Source: Lachnospiraceae bacterium
GTDB lineage: Bacteria; Bacillota; Clostridia; Lachnospirales; Lachnospiraceae
DNA: 64,000 bases
Direction of reading: 5' to 3'
Assembly (NCBI GenBank): GCA_017470735.1
Contig: JAFUYB010000058.1
Coordinates: forward strand, 1 to 64,000
Part shown: positions 47,468-54,998 of the stretch, one piece after another
How positions within the stretch are numbered: the stretch's first letter is position 1
How the letters are laid out: the number at the start of each line of letters is the position of its first letter
Made by a program: the position numbers and the translations under genes
The notes under the pieces: generated by a model
Seen by the model: the letters and a program-made list of their open reading frames with translations, nothing else
What the model was told of the DNA's origin: nothing
Databases searched by the model: none

Positions 47468-48838
47468 TTATTTCAAACTCAGCATAGCACAGAAGATAAC
47501 CCGGTTTTCTTGTTGTTCTATATCAATGTCACCATAATACTTTTTCGCACAGTTTCTCATATTGACCATCCCCCAGCCGTGATTTTCATTCTTCTTTTTA
47601 CTTTTGGGAAGGCCGGTTTCTTCATCAATGGTTAGACAACCGGCAAAACTGTTCTCCACACATATCAGCAGGATATGGTTTCTCCTTTTTGAATACACCG
47701 AAATGTATGGATTGTCGTAATCAACAGCCTCCATTGCGTTATCCACCGAATTTGACAGAATAATTCCCAGGTCGAATGCATCTGCGTTTGTGTCCGAGGG
47801 AAAATGAAAATCCACATCCATTCGGATACCTTTCTCCTTGGCCAACATACATTTCTCACCCAAAATGATATCCGTGACAGGATTACCGGTTTTTATCCTC
47901 GGACTGACACTCTGATATGCTTCTTCAAGCCGTGTCATATATTCATTCGTTCCTTGCCTGTCACCTGCAGACATCATTCCTTTCAGTATCTGAATATGAT
48001 TACCCATGTCATGTCTTAACGCCCTAATCTCGCCGTAATTCTTTTCAACCCGTGCTATTGATCTGCGCATATCATCCATCTGCATTTCCAGAACCACCCT
48101 GCTCATCTGTTCTTTCTGACGCAGTTTAAACTCCTGGAACAAAATAATCACCACCAAAATAGAAAGGATGGAACATATATAATACGCATACGCAACCGGC
48201 GTATATACTCCGAGATAAAAATCAATTTCCTGCCCCGTCTGCATATGAAATACATCCCGGTACATTATCTTCACGCAATATCCAAATACCGCACAGATTG
48301 ACGGGATGCAAAGCATCAGGCACTCTTTTGCTGACATATCATAGTTTTTGTATTTGAAATAGCGGTTTAACAGGATGATGACCCCGAGCATCATCAAAAC
48401 CTCTAATGCCAAATCCAGCAATACTTGTATAACGAACAGTACATATGCCAATGTCGCACTATTAAATTTCAAATTCAGATAACCCACAAAAGACCCAAAA
48501 GGCAGCGATACCGCAGACACTTCAAGAGATGTCACAAGCCATCTGATTGAGTAAAAGGTCGTCGCCAGGAATAATTTCACGGTCATCCTCTCTCTGTCAA
48601 AAGCGCATAAAACTAATGTTGAAGCCAATACCCCGAGTGCATAGGCAGCAATATTATTCAATAAGCAGGGTACCGTTTTTAACACGATCATTGTAATTGC
48701 GTATGCCAATCCTGCCCACAACGCATAGGATTGTTTCTTTACATAATCCTTTGTCAGAAATGAGAAACATCCCCCTGTAAGGATTATGCTCAAATACATT
48801 GCCGCAGTTATGATTCCATCAGCCATCATTTCATTCAT
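47468..48838 (-). CDS. GHKL sensor histidine kinase 3 (LytTR partner)
   Basis: 456 residues. N-terminal 240 residues contain about seven transmembrane helices; then a coiled linker (QEFKLRQKEQMSRVVLEMQM), the H-box LRHDMGNHIQILKGM and the GHKL ATPase domain with NSVDNAMEAVDYD and GWGMVNMRNCAKKY. Overlaps the regulator 3 stop by 8 bases, so it is translated with it. Signal unknown. Confidence 0.9.
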   Translation of the reverse strand: MNEMMADGIITAAMYLSIILTGGCFSFLTKDYVKKQSYALWAGLAYAITMIVLKTVPCLLNNIAAYALGVLASTLVLCAFDRERMTVKLFLATTFYSIRWLVTSLEVSAVSLPFGSFVGYLNLKFNSATLAYVLFVIQVLLDLALEVLMMLGVIILLNRYFKYKNYDMSAKECLMLCIPSICAVFGYCVKIMYRDVFHMQTGQEIDFYLGVYTPVAYAYYICSILSILVVIILFQEFKLRQKEQMSRVVLEMQMDDMRRSIARVEKNYGEIRALRHDMGNHIQILKGMMSAGDRQGTNEYMTRLEEAYQSVSPRIKTGNPVTDIILGEKCMLAKEKGIRMDVDFHFPSDTNADAFDLGIILSNSVDNAMEAVDYDNPYISVYSKRRNHILLICVENSFAGCLTIDEETGLPKSKKKNENHGWGMVNMRNCAKKYYGDIDIEQQENRVIFCAMLSLK

Positions 48839-49538
48839 CTTCGATCCTTATATAGTCCATAAATGTTTTCACAAAATGTTTCAGGTTGCCACGGGCTATT
48901 GCAACCATGCCTTTTGGTGTTTCGACTCCGGCCGAGCTGTAGCTTGTCACATATTTCATGTTCACAAGAAAAGAACGGTGTGTTTGAAAGAAGCCGTCTC
49001 CAAGCTGATTCGACAGTTCTACCATACTTCCTCTGTAAGAAACATCTCGGTTGGTAAGATGTATTGTCACTGTACGATTCAGTACTTCGGCAAAAATGAT
49101 ATCAGCAGTATCTATACTGATACGGGAAATCCCGTCCTGGATAATAATGTGTCTGGTGCTATCCCCAGATCTCTTACGATTTCTTTTTTGTATATCGCTT
49201 GCCGCTCTTAACAATACTTCCTTAAACTTTTCATCCGTGAATGGCTTGATCAGATAATGGAACGCTCCTACATCAAAAGCCTCATACACATACTCCTCCA
49301 TCGCTGTTATGAAGATCAATACCGTATCTGATGAGTGCTCTCGCAGCCTTTTCGCAGCCTCCATTCCATTCATCCCATCCATTTGAATGTCAAGCAGCAA
49401 AATATCCGGGTCTTCATCGGAAAGCAGTTCTCCTGCAGAAGCATATGATTTGATACTTGCTTCGGGGAGGATTGACCGCACCTTTTTTTCTATATCTTCA
49501 CGGATGATGATCTCATCATCACAAATTGCTATTCTCAT
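48831..49538 (-). CDS. LytTR-family response regulator 3
   Basis: 235 residues from ATG 49538 (GGGAGC box; the longer upstream frame has no support). Receiver: ICDDEIIIREDIE, phospho-Asp in PDILLLDIQMDGMNG, Lys in YLIKPFTDEKF. LytTR domain: DIIFAEVLNRTVTIH and FFQTHRSFLVNMKYV. A subtype 3 double repeat lies upstream, with TATACT 30 bp downstream of it. Predicted to control itself, kinase 3 and the FlxA-like gene. Confidence 0.9.
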   Translation of the reverse strand: MRIAICDDEIIIREDIEKKVRSILPEASIKSYASAGELLSDEDPDILLLDIQMDGMNGMEAAKRLREHSSDTVLIFITAMEEYVYEAFDVGAFHYLIKPFTDEKFKEVLLRAASDIQKRNRKRSGDSTRHIIIQDGISRISIDTADIIFAEVLNRTVTIHLTNRDVSYRGSMVELSNQLGDGFFQTHRSFLVNMKYVTSYSSAGVETPKGMVAIARGNLKHFVKTFMDYIRIEDE

Positions 49539-49581
49539 TGTTATGCTCCCATTATATATTTTCAATAGTTGAAATTTTATA

Positions 49582-49649
49582 AGTATATCCCATTTCTCAC
49601 TGCACGGAAACATATTTGGTACGAAATGTCGATTTCTTGTTGCGAAATG
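49582..49649 (-). promoter_or_regulatory. LytTR double site, subtype 3 (regulator 3 autoregulation)
   Basis: GGTACGAAATG (49618-49628) and GTTGCGAAATG (49639-49649), 21 bp apart. On the minus strand TATACT (49582-49587) follows 30 bp downstream. Matches 47436-47467 in distal unit and spacer. Confidence 0.7.
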
Positions 49650-49654
49650 CAAAC

Positions 49655-49675
49655 GGCGGGGCATTACACCCCGCC
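49655..49675 (-). terminator. Terminator after the DUF6033-type gene
   Basis: Perfect 7-bp stem GGCGGGG / CCCCGCC (49655-49661 and 49669-49675) with a 7-base loop; the following minus-strand T-richness is modest (GTTTGCATTT). Confidence 0.55.
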
Positions 49676-49690
49676 TAAAATATGCTCATG

Positions 49691-50356
49691 TCACGCAACC
49701 GATTCAAATGATATGGTTGTACTCGTAACTCCTGCTCCCGCTTGAGTTACAAATTGCTCTGTAACGCTCTTTACATCTGTGCCTACGGCAGTAAGTGTAA
49801 ACAAATCATTAAAATCCGTATCAAGTTCATCCGCTCTGTGTTTTTCCTCAAGTTTTTCCCATGCTTTCTTTTCCGCCTGTTTCTTCTGTATTTTTTCTTT
49901 TTGCGATTTCTCTTCTGCTGCCTTACGCTTTGCATTCTCCTTTGCTATCTTTCCTTCCGGATCATTGGTACATCCGCTGATCATCGAGATATTCCCATTA
50001 TGGTCAATCTGAATACTTTCATAAAGCATTGTTGGACTGCCTGGCATCCTTTTGGTAAACTCCACCGCTGATTTAATGCAATTAGGAATCGCAGCCAAAT
50101 TTTCTTCCAAAAATGCAGCCTTTTCTGGATCAGCATTGCACTTTGCAAGAAAAGCCGGGGAGACTGATACATTCACAGGCACTCCATGCATCGAATATTT
50201 TCCAGCATTCATATAACTGTACTTCTCCTGAAGATACCTGCTATAGTCGTTCACATTAGCAAAACCTGTTTTTATTTCCTCTCTTCGCCTTACCCCCGGT
50301 TTATCTGTCTTTAACTCCATCACCTGTGCTCGCACATTTCCGATTTCTATTGACAT
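49691..50356 (-). CDS. Effector protein E: DUF6033-type protein, no signal peptide
   Basis: 221 residues. Begins MSIEIGNVRAQVMELKTDKP; a conserved-looking segment YSRYLQEKYSYMNAGKYSMHGVPVNVSVSPAFLAKC is followed by a Lys/Glu coiled coil (KAAEEKSQKEKIQKKQAEKK) and ends with TSTTISFESVA. I associate it with the uncharacterised DUF6033 family of Lachnospiraceae, not verified. 18 bases after the FliD-like gene, so it is in the same operon behind the subtype 2 LytTR site at 51.67 kb. Confidence 0.7.
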   Translation of the reverse strand: MSIEIGNVRAQVMELKTDKPGVRRREEIKTGFANVNDYSRYLQEKYSYMNAGKYSMHGVPVNVSVSPAFLAKCNADPEKAAFLEENLAAIPNCIKSAVEFTKRMPGSPTMLYESIQIDHNGNISMISGCTNDPEGKIAKENAKRKAAEEKSQKEKIQKKQAEKKAWEKLEEKHRADELDTDFNDLFTLTAVGTDVKSVTEQFVTQAGAGVTSTTISFESVA

Positions 50357-50374
50357 AAATATACATCCCCCGCC

Positions 50375-51574
50375 TTAAATGATCCCATTATATGTGCTTT
50401 TCGAAGTTGTGTTGTACGCACCGATTGAATTATAGCCGGTGCTTGTATTTGCATTTGTCGTAGCGTAATATTTGACCAGCGATGAACTGGTTTCTATTGC
50501 TTTTGCATAACTTTTGAGTGTCTTTCGCGCAACAGACATATCGCTGGACTTCAGCTTTTTCTCATCAAGCGACAGATTTCCATTCTTATCTGCCGTGAGT
50601 CCAATCTCTTTTAATGCGTCTTTGTTTTCCGCTGTCTTATTCAGTAGATTTTTCAGATTTGAAGCAACACCTTCATTCCCTAATAATCTTGCCGAAGAAA
50701 TAAGGTCATTATAATTCTTGACAAAGCTCGATACTCTGGATGTAATGGCTTCGATATCATATTTTTCAATATCATTCCCATCAGCATCTTTTTCTGCGGT
50801 AACAGAAAACAGCTTGTCGCCGGTCAATGCCTCAATGTCTGATTTCAGATCCGTCGAACTTGATGTTGTATCTTTCGTTGCCTCGTCAGTTTGCGTAACC
50901 GTATTAGTCTTCGATGAAGCAGTCGATCTCCCCGAATATACAGCTGCGCCATTTAAGTGACTTGTGACCTTCGATCCGTAGCTACGGGTATCTTCCGATG
51001 AAAACAAGTCTTTTGTCAAATATGACTTTGCGGTTTTGGCTTTTGTTTCATCCAGCGTAAGTGAACCATCACCATTGATATGAATCCCGATTTCTTTCAA
51101 TTTATCCGCATTGGCAGATGTATCCTTCATCATATCCGCAATATGCTTTGTCATAGATGAGTTGTTGGATTGCTTGGACGCCTTGACCGTTTTATTGTAA
51201 CTTTCCACATAACTCTTAAGTGCCGTTCTGACATTTTCCCCAACATTTGCTCCATCCTTGTCCGAGTATGTATCCTCATTCTGCAGCTTGTTTATCGCAG
51301 ATTTCAGGCTTGATACCCCCGCATTCAAATCCGCATTAGCGCTTGTCACCGATTTTGATACCGTAGGATTTCTTTTTTCCTCCAATATCTGATCCAGTAT
51401 ATTCTTGCCTGAACCGGAAGAAGACTTCCCCGACTTGGATTGTGCTTTCGAACCGTAATGGGCATAGTAGGATTTCATCAGTCTTTTATAGCTGCCATTC
51501 CTAATCGATGCATAGTCTGAATAAAAATTTGATCCTCCCCCTCCGAAAAAACTACTGAAATCAATGTTTGCCAT
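50375..51574 (-). CDS. Effector protein D: FliD/flagellin-like protein with two similar modules
   Basis: 399 residues, Ser/Thr/Asn/Lys-rich and Cys-free, no signal peptide, starting MANIDFSSFFGGGGSNF. Two repeats resemble the C-terminal region of flagellar cap protein FliD: a helix of the form LKSYVESYNKTVKAS then KEIGIHINGDGSLTLDE (about 115-185), and SFVKNYNDLISSAR then KEIGLTADKNGNLSLDE (about 285-345). Helical ends as in axial flagellar proteins. Similarity is by pattern only; it lacks the full FliD length and N-terminal domain and is not in a flagellar operon. Behind a subtype 2 LytTR site. A role as an exported surface or axial protein is inference. Confidence 0.7.
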   Translation of the reverse strand: MANIDFSSFFGGGGSNFYSDYASIRNGSYKRLMKSYYAHYGSKAQSKSGKSSSGSGKNILDQILEEKRNPTVSKSVTSANADLNAGVSSLKSAINKLQNEDTYSDKDGANVGENVRTALKSYVESYNKTVKASKQSNNSSMTKHIADMMKDTSANADKLKEIGIHINGDGSLTLDETKAKTAKSYLTKDLFSSEDTRSYGSKVTSHLNGAAVYSGRSTASSKTNTVTQTDEATKDTTSSSTDLKSDIEALTGDKLFSVTAEKDADGNDIEKYDIEAITSRVSSFVKNYNDLISSARLLGNEGVASNLKNLLNKTAENKDALKEIGLTADKNGNLSLDEKKLKSSDMSVARKTLKSYAKAIETSSSLVKYYATTNANTSTGYNSIGAYNTTSKSTYNGII

Positions 51575-51628
51575 CTGTATACCTCCTCGTTGTAATCAGA
51601 TCATTTTTGATATACAGACTCCTTCATA

Positions 51629-51699
51629 ATTATCTTCGTCCAATCCTAATCTGAAATCAACCGCAATGGTGTGAAATGTCGGTTTTAGGGTGTGAATTG
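51629..51699 (-). promoter_or_regulatory. LytTR double site, subtype 2 (effectors D and E)
   Basis: GGTGTGAAATG (51668-51678) and GGTGTGAATTG (51689-51699), 21 bp apart; toward the gene CAATTCACACC, CTAAAACCGA, CATTTCACACC. GATAAT (51629-51634, minus) is 33 bp downstream. Matches the triple site at 45197-45228. Confidence 0.7.
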
Positions 51700-51826
51700 A
51701 AAAAACTTCTACCGGTACACTAGTGTGCTGGCACAAGTACACAGATAATCATCTGTTATATTAATGGAAAGCGTAAGCTGTCCCTGGCTGTCAGCGTGGA
51801 GTACGCATGACGCTTATCGTTTAATT

Positions 51827-51850
51827 ATTGGTGCACGCACCAATTTTTCA
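51827..51850 (+). terminator. Hairpin with T-tract, plus strand
   Basis: ATTGGTG-CACG-CACCAAT (51827-51844) followed by TTTTCATTTT. No plus-strand gene precedes it, so it may end an unrecognised RNA or be a remnant. The rest of 51700-51852 shows nothing I can name. Confidence 0.45.
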
Positions 51851-51852
51851 TT

Positions 51853-52050
51853 TTACCGTTTGAAATACAAAAAGCGTTGACAATGCTGCTCATCCTCCCT
51901 CCATCTTCCGCTGGAACGCAGATATTTTATGATGCGATAGGACAGGACTGCCGTACCTATTATGGCTGCTATAATGATAAGCGGCACCCGGACGCAGACG
52001 ATGTATAACACTGCGGTTTTGATAAACCATGCGCTGAGGAAGATACCCAT
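51853..52050 (-). CDS. Possible small membrane protein (65 residues)
   Basis: Two closely spaced hydrophobic stretches (SAWFIKTAVLYIVCVRVPL and IIIAAIIGTAVLSYRIIKYL) and a charged tail. No ribosome binding site precedes the ATG and no family is recognised, so it may be a remnant of a larger membrane protein instead of a functional gene. Confidence 0.3.
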   Translation of the reverse strand: MGIFLSAWFIKTAVLYIVCVRVPLIIIAAIIGTAVLSYRIIKYLRSSGRWREDEQHCQRFLYFKR

Positions 52051-52176
52051 ATTGGGAGATGGTCAACTTAATCGTTCCATATGAGAGTGAAGAATTATCC
52101 TGTTTCCAAAAGGACAGCAAAGAAAAAAGATACGCCGCCATCAAGCGTTGCGTATCTCTATAGAATATGGTGTAAT

Positions 52177-52578
52177 TCAGATAATATTCACACAGGATTC
52201 GTGATAAGCAGATAGCTTCGTATCATGCGTGATAAAGGTCATTCCCTCGGCTTTAGCTTGGCAAATCAGCATTCTATCAAACGGATCTTTGTGATCTACG
52301 CCTTCATCCTTATTCAAAGTCGCTAGTTGTTGCACATGTTCGTTTTGAAGCGGCAATCTTGTGAAGCCAGATTTGTCGCAGTATTCTGCAACTTTTATCC
52401 CGGATACAGGCATACCCTTTGGGTTCTTGAGATTCTTTAGCGTGAGTTCCCAGACGGACAACACACTGTAGAAGACGTCATTTGCTGGATTATTGATTTC
52501 ATCAAGCACATCTGCTGGTATTTTCTCTTCCTGATCCATTGCCCAGAACAGAATGTGGCTGTCTAAAAGTATTTTCAT
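52177..52578 (-). CDS. vapC: PIN-domain toxin, VapC-like
   Basis: 133 residues. PIN nuclease fold with the acidic catalytic set: Asp in ILLDSHILFW, Glu in VWELTLKN, and the Asp pair in DHKDPFDRMLICQAKAEG, plus a final conserved THDTKL. Cleaves RNA, usually a specific tRNA or rRNA. Its ATG overlaps the antitoxin stop by 4 bases. Intact by length and motifs. Confidence 0.9.
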   Translation of the reverse strand: MKILLDSHILFWAMDQEEKIPADVLDEINNPANDVFYSVLSVWELTLKNLKNPKGMPVSGIKVAEYCDKSGFTRLPLQNEHVQQLATLNKDEGVDHKDPFDRMLICQAKAEGMTFITHDTKLSAYHESCVNII

Positions 52579-52820
52579 GCTTCATCTCCATAGAACATGG
52601 CCGCAATCTCATCATTCATGTCATCAAAGTGTTCATCAAAGTCCGCCGGAAGATTAAACACGCCTTTTGCCTGTCCAGTCCTCTTGAAGGGCTGAGCATT
52701 CACGGAAACATCAACGGTGGGATGCTTAATGCTCATGGCGTGCAACATATCAACAATAATCCGCAGATTGCTTTCAGGCTGCTTCTGCATAAGGAGATAA
52801 GCTTCTTGCATAAGAGTCAT
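52575..52820 (-). CDS. vapB: VapB-like antitoxin (DUF2281-type C-terminus)
   Basis: 81 residues. An N-terminal helical segment (MTLMQEAYLLMQKQPESNLR) and the C-terminal neutralising motif GQAKGVFNLPADFDEHFDDM, which follows the G-x-x-KGKF-x-x-P-x-DFD pattern of antitoxins that accompany PIN toxins. Immediately upstream of and overlapping vapC. AAGGAG box before the ATG. Confidence 0.8.
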   Translation of the reverse strand: MTLMQEAYLLMQKQPESNLRIIVDMLHAMSIKHPTVDVSVNAQPFKRTGQAKGVFNLPADFDEHFDDMNDEIAAMFYGDEA

Positions 52821-52923
52821 ATCTGTGGGCTCCTTTCCTTATCTTTGTTATGTTTTAATTTTAGTATGATTCTCTGGAGAGCGCAAGCATAAGTGACAAG
52901 AAAAATGTGACAATTTTGTATAG

Positions 52924-53095
52924 AGTGACGGAGATCCTAATGGATATGGAGGCTACACATACGGTACATATAAACCTTCTTCAAATACTACTTTATATGT
53001 TGGTGTTGGAGGTCAAGGCGTAGCAGGATCTTCTTGTAATGGTGGATACAACGAAGGTGGCATATGTGGGAGTAAAAACTTACACACTTATCTTG
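52924..53095 (+). pseudogene. Fragment of a glycine-rich surface protein
   Basis: One plus-strand frame reads GYGGYTYGTYKPSSNTTLYV and then VGVGGQGVAGSSCNGGYNEG, the pattern of the glycine-rich domain found in large secreted or surface proteins of gut bacteria. A stop codon (52921-52923) precedes it directly and there is no start or ribosome binding site; the frame continues into the end of kptA without further similarity. A decayed remnant. Confidence 0.5.
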
Positions 53096-53113
53096 ACAAA
53101 CCCATCATTTCCT

Positions 53114-53647
53114 TTAAACCTTTTCCATATACCTTACCGGCACTGCTTTGATCAACCACACACCATTAACTGACCTGTAAAAAGCGAATCCGTCCCGATG
53201 CATTTCACCGCTTCTGATCCGATAGAGTACCAGCTTTCCGTGTCGAATCCCTACTTTCTGTGCAGTCTCCTCATCTCCGGAAAGATGCACATACAGTCTT
53301 GACTTTGGTATCAGCCCTTCCCTATCGATTGCCTCTTCATACTTCGTTGCTGTTCCGTGAAACAGAATCTCTGGAGGCTCCGCCTGCTCCAACTCCACAT
53401 CAACCGGGATGGAATGCCCCTGATTCGCCCGAATCAGAGTCTTATCTTCATTGAACGAATATCTCTGCTTTTCGTCTTCAGCCACAATCCGCTCAAGATC
53501 CTCCATATTCATTGCATGCGTTCGGCTTACTCCGGCAATCAGTTCAGAAACATCCGCCCATCCATGCTCATCAAGAGTAATTCCAATAGTTTCCGGCTTG
53601 TGCCGCAGTATAAGCGATATGAATTTGCTCATGTTCTTATCTGACAT
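53114..53647 (-). CDS. kptA: RNA 2'-phosphotransferase KptA/Tpt1 family
   Basis: 177 residues. The family removes a 2'-phosphate from RNA by transfer to NAD, giving ADP-ribose cyclic phosphate. The conserved Arg-His-Arg-Arg set appears in ISLILRHKPE, RANQGHSIPV, LFHGTATKY and YVHLSGDEETA. Two winged-helix-like and ADP-ribosyltransferase-like lobes span the full length. In bacteria without tRNA splicing its substrate is uncertain. Translationally close to a small protein gene (2-base gap). Confidence 0.92.
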   Translation of the reverse strand: MSDKNMSKFISLILRHKPETIGITLDEHGWADVSELIAGVSRTHAMNMEDLERIVAEDEKQRYSFNEDKTLIRANQGHSIPVDVELEQAEPPEILFHGTATKYEEAIDREGLIPKSRLYVHLSGDEETAQKVGIRHGKLVLYRIRSGEMHRDGFAFYRSVNGVWLIKAVPVRYMEKV

Positions 53648-53649
53648 TT

Positions 53650-53820
53650 CTACATCCCAAACTCAACACACAGCTTATCGTACCTCGCCTGCTCTTTTTC
53701 TTTTACCGGCTCGGAAGTGTCCTTAAAGCAATGATCGATAACATCCCGCATTCTATTAGAAGCATCGTCCATTGGGCTATCTTCCGTAATAAGCTCCATA
53801 AGAGAATCAGATCCAGCCAT
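53650..53820 (-). CDS. Small acidic protein upstream of kptA
   Basis: 56 residues from ATG 53820 (GGGAAG box; ATG 53832 is less well placed). Acidic, helical: MAGSDSLMELITEDSPMDD and SEPVKEKEQARYDKLCVEFGM. No family recognised. It ends 2 bases before kptA and overlaps the preceding 32-residue frame, so it may be a cotranscribed small protein or the rest of a longer decayed gene. Confidence 0.4.
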   Translation of the reverse strand: MAGSDSLMELITEDSPMDDASNRMRDVIDHCFKDTSEPVKEKEQARYDKLCVEFGM

Positions 53821-53905
53821 TATTCTTCCCATATTGATAAATCGCTACTGCTACATCCAGTGCCAGCAACAGTACCACCGCGCCTACAGGCATCTTTCTC
53901 TTCAT
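53807..53905 (-). CDS. Possible 32-residue single-pass membrane peptide
   Basis: ATG 53905 follows GGAGGGGAAGG with good spacing. The product MKRKMPVGAVVLLLALDVAV plus a short polar end has one hydrophobic helix. Too short for family recognition; it overlaps its neighbours as small operon genes do. Confidence 0.4.
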   Translation of the reverse strand: MKRKMPVGAVVLLLALDVAVAIYQYGKNNGWI

Positions 53906-54090
53906 CCTTCCCCTCCATTTCTCCACACCATCGCCAGCCTCTCTGCATCGGCGACATCCTGCTCCTTACCCATAATCCAACAACTGCCTGCAATACCAAT
54001 ATCAGCGGCATTCCTGTCACAAAGTACCAATGCTTCGTCTTATGATGAAAGATATACATACCGGCAAGCGTGTCCATGCTGCCGCCAGCA
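53906..54090 (-). pseudogene. Remnant of a membrane transporter C-terminus
   Basis: The minus-strand frame around 54089-53960 reads AGGSMDTLAGMYIFHHKTKH, then a hydrophobic WYFVTGMPLILVLQAVVGLW helix, as at the end of a secondary transporter (CstA-like is a guess), but an in-frame TGA lies just upstream and the frame degenerates afterwards. No complete gene is present. Confidence 0.35.
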
Positions 54091-54130
54091 AATCATTTAA
54101 TCTCCACCGCAGTTTAAGTTTTCAATTTGC

Positions 54131-54772
54131 TTAAAACCTTATTTTCCGCTCAACAGTAATGGAAGCATCTACCTGCTTTTCAAATGTATCAGCATCCGCC
54201 GGACTGCCGACAATAGAGCCAAAATGCGTGGGAATTGCTGCCTTCGGAGATATTTCATTGACCAACGCCGCAGCCTCTGTGGGTGTCATAGTATAGGTTC
54301 CGCCTATCGGTACCATGGCAATGTCACAGCTAACCTGCTTTGCTTCTTCCGTCGCGTCAGTATCACCGGCAATATAGATCCGTTTACCGTCCACATCCAG
54401 CACATAACCGCACCAGCCGGACTCTTTAGGATGAAATGATTTATTCAGATTATATGATGCTACCGTATCAAACTTGATGCCACTCTCTTCATAGGAATTT
54501 CCCGGCTTGACTGAAATAACATCTGAAAATCCGGAAACTTCGCTTTTTATCGTAGCAGCCAGCTTCTCAGGCGCAATAATAATTGTCTCCCCATTAGAAA
54601 TAACTTTTGCGATATCATCTGTCGAATAATGATCGTAATGATCATGCGTGATGAAGATGTAATCCGCATCTTTTGGATTTTCTGTCATTCTGAACGGATC
54701 CACATAAATAGTTCCCACACTGCCTTTAATCCGAACACTGCTCTGTGTAAAGACTTCAATATTATCAGTCAT
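54131..54772 (-). CDS. Metallo-beta-lactamase-fold hydrolase, UlaG-like
   Basis: 213 residues from ATG 54772 (GAGGAGGGTGCT box); a longer form from ATG 54859 also has a ribosome binding site (AAAGGAGGGT) and would add an acidic 29-residue head. Metal-binding motif THDHYDH, later GGTYTMTPTEAA and PTHFGS (third His), plus AGDTDATEEAK. These belong to the UlaG/YtkL-type MBL hydrolases with varied substrates; lactonase or phosphodiesterase activity is possible. Confidence 0.85.
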   Translation of the reverse strand: MTDNIEVFTQSSVRIKGSVGTIYVDPFRMTENPKDADYIFITHDHYDHYSTDDIAKVISNGETIIIAPEKLAATIKSEVSGFSDVISVKPGNSYEESGIKFDTVASYNLNKSFHPKESGWCGYVLDVDGKRIYIAGDTDATEEAKQVSCDIAMVPIGGTYTMTPTEAAALVNEISPKAAIPTHFGSIVGSPADADTFEKQVDASITVERKIRF

Positions 54773-54998
54773 AGCACCCTCCTCTTCTTGCTCTTCAATT
54801 TTACTTACCTCTGATGTTGCCTCGTCTTCAGGCGGTTTGGCATCATTATTGATACCCATACCCTCCTTTCCATGCGCCAAACACTATAATGCTGACATCA
54901 CTTCACTTCCATCACAAATGTCTCCTCGGATGCCGTCAGCTTCATCTTGCCGCCACCTCTATCATTCATCCCCTTATGCCCAATCCGCATCCGCCATA

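Noticed and set aside
40930-51699. CRISPR-like reading of the 21-bp-spaced repeats
   Set aside because: Each locus has only two or three 9-11 bp units with identical short spacing and spacers conserved between loci; this fits protein-binding sites, not a CRISPR array.
52924-53095. Possible diversity-generating retroelement or retron part
   Set aside because: Only a glycine-rich coding pattern was seen; there is no reverse transcriptase or repeat pair.
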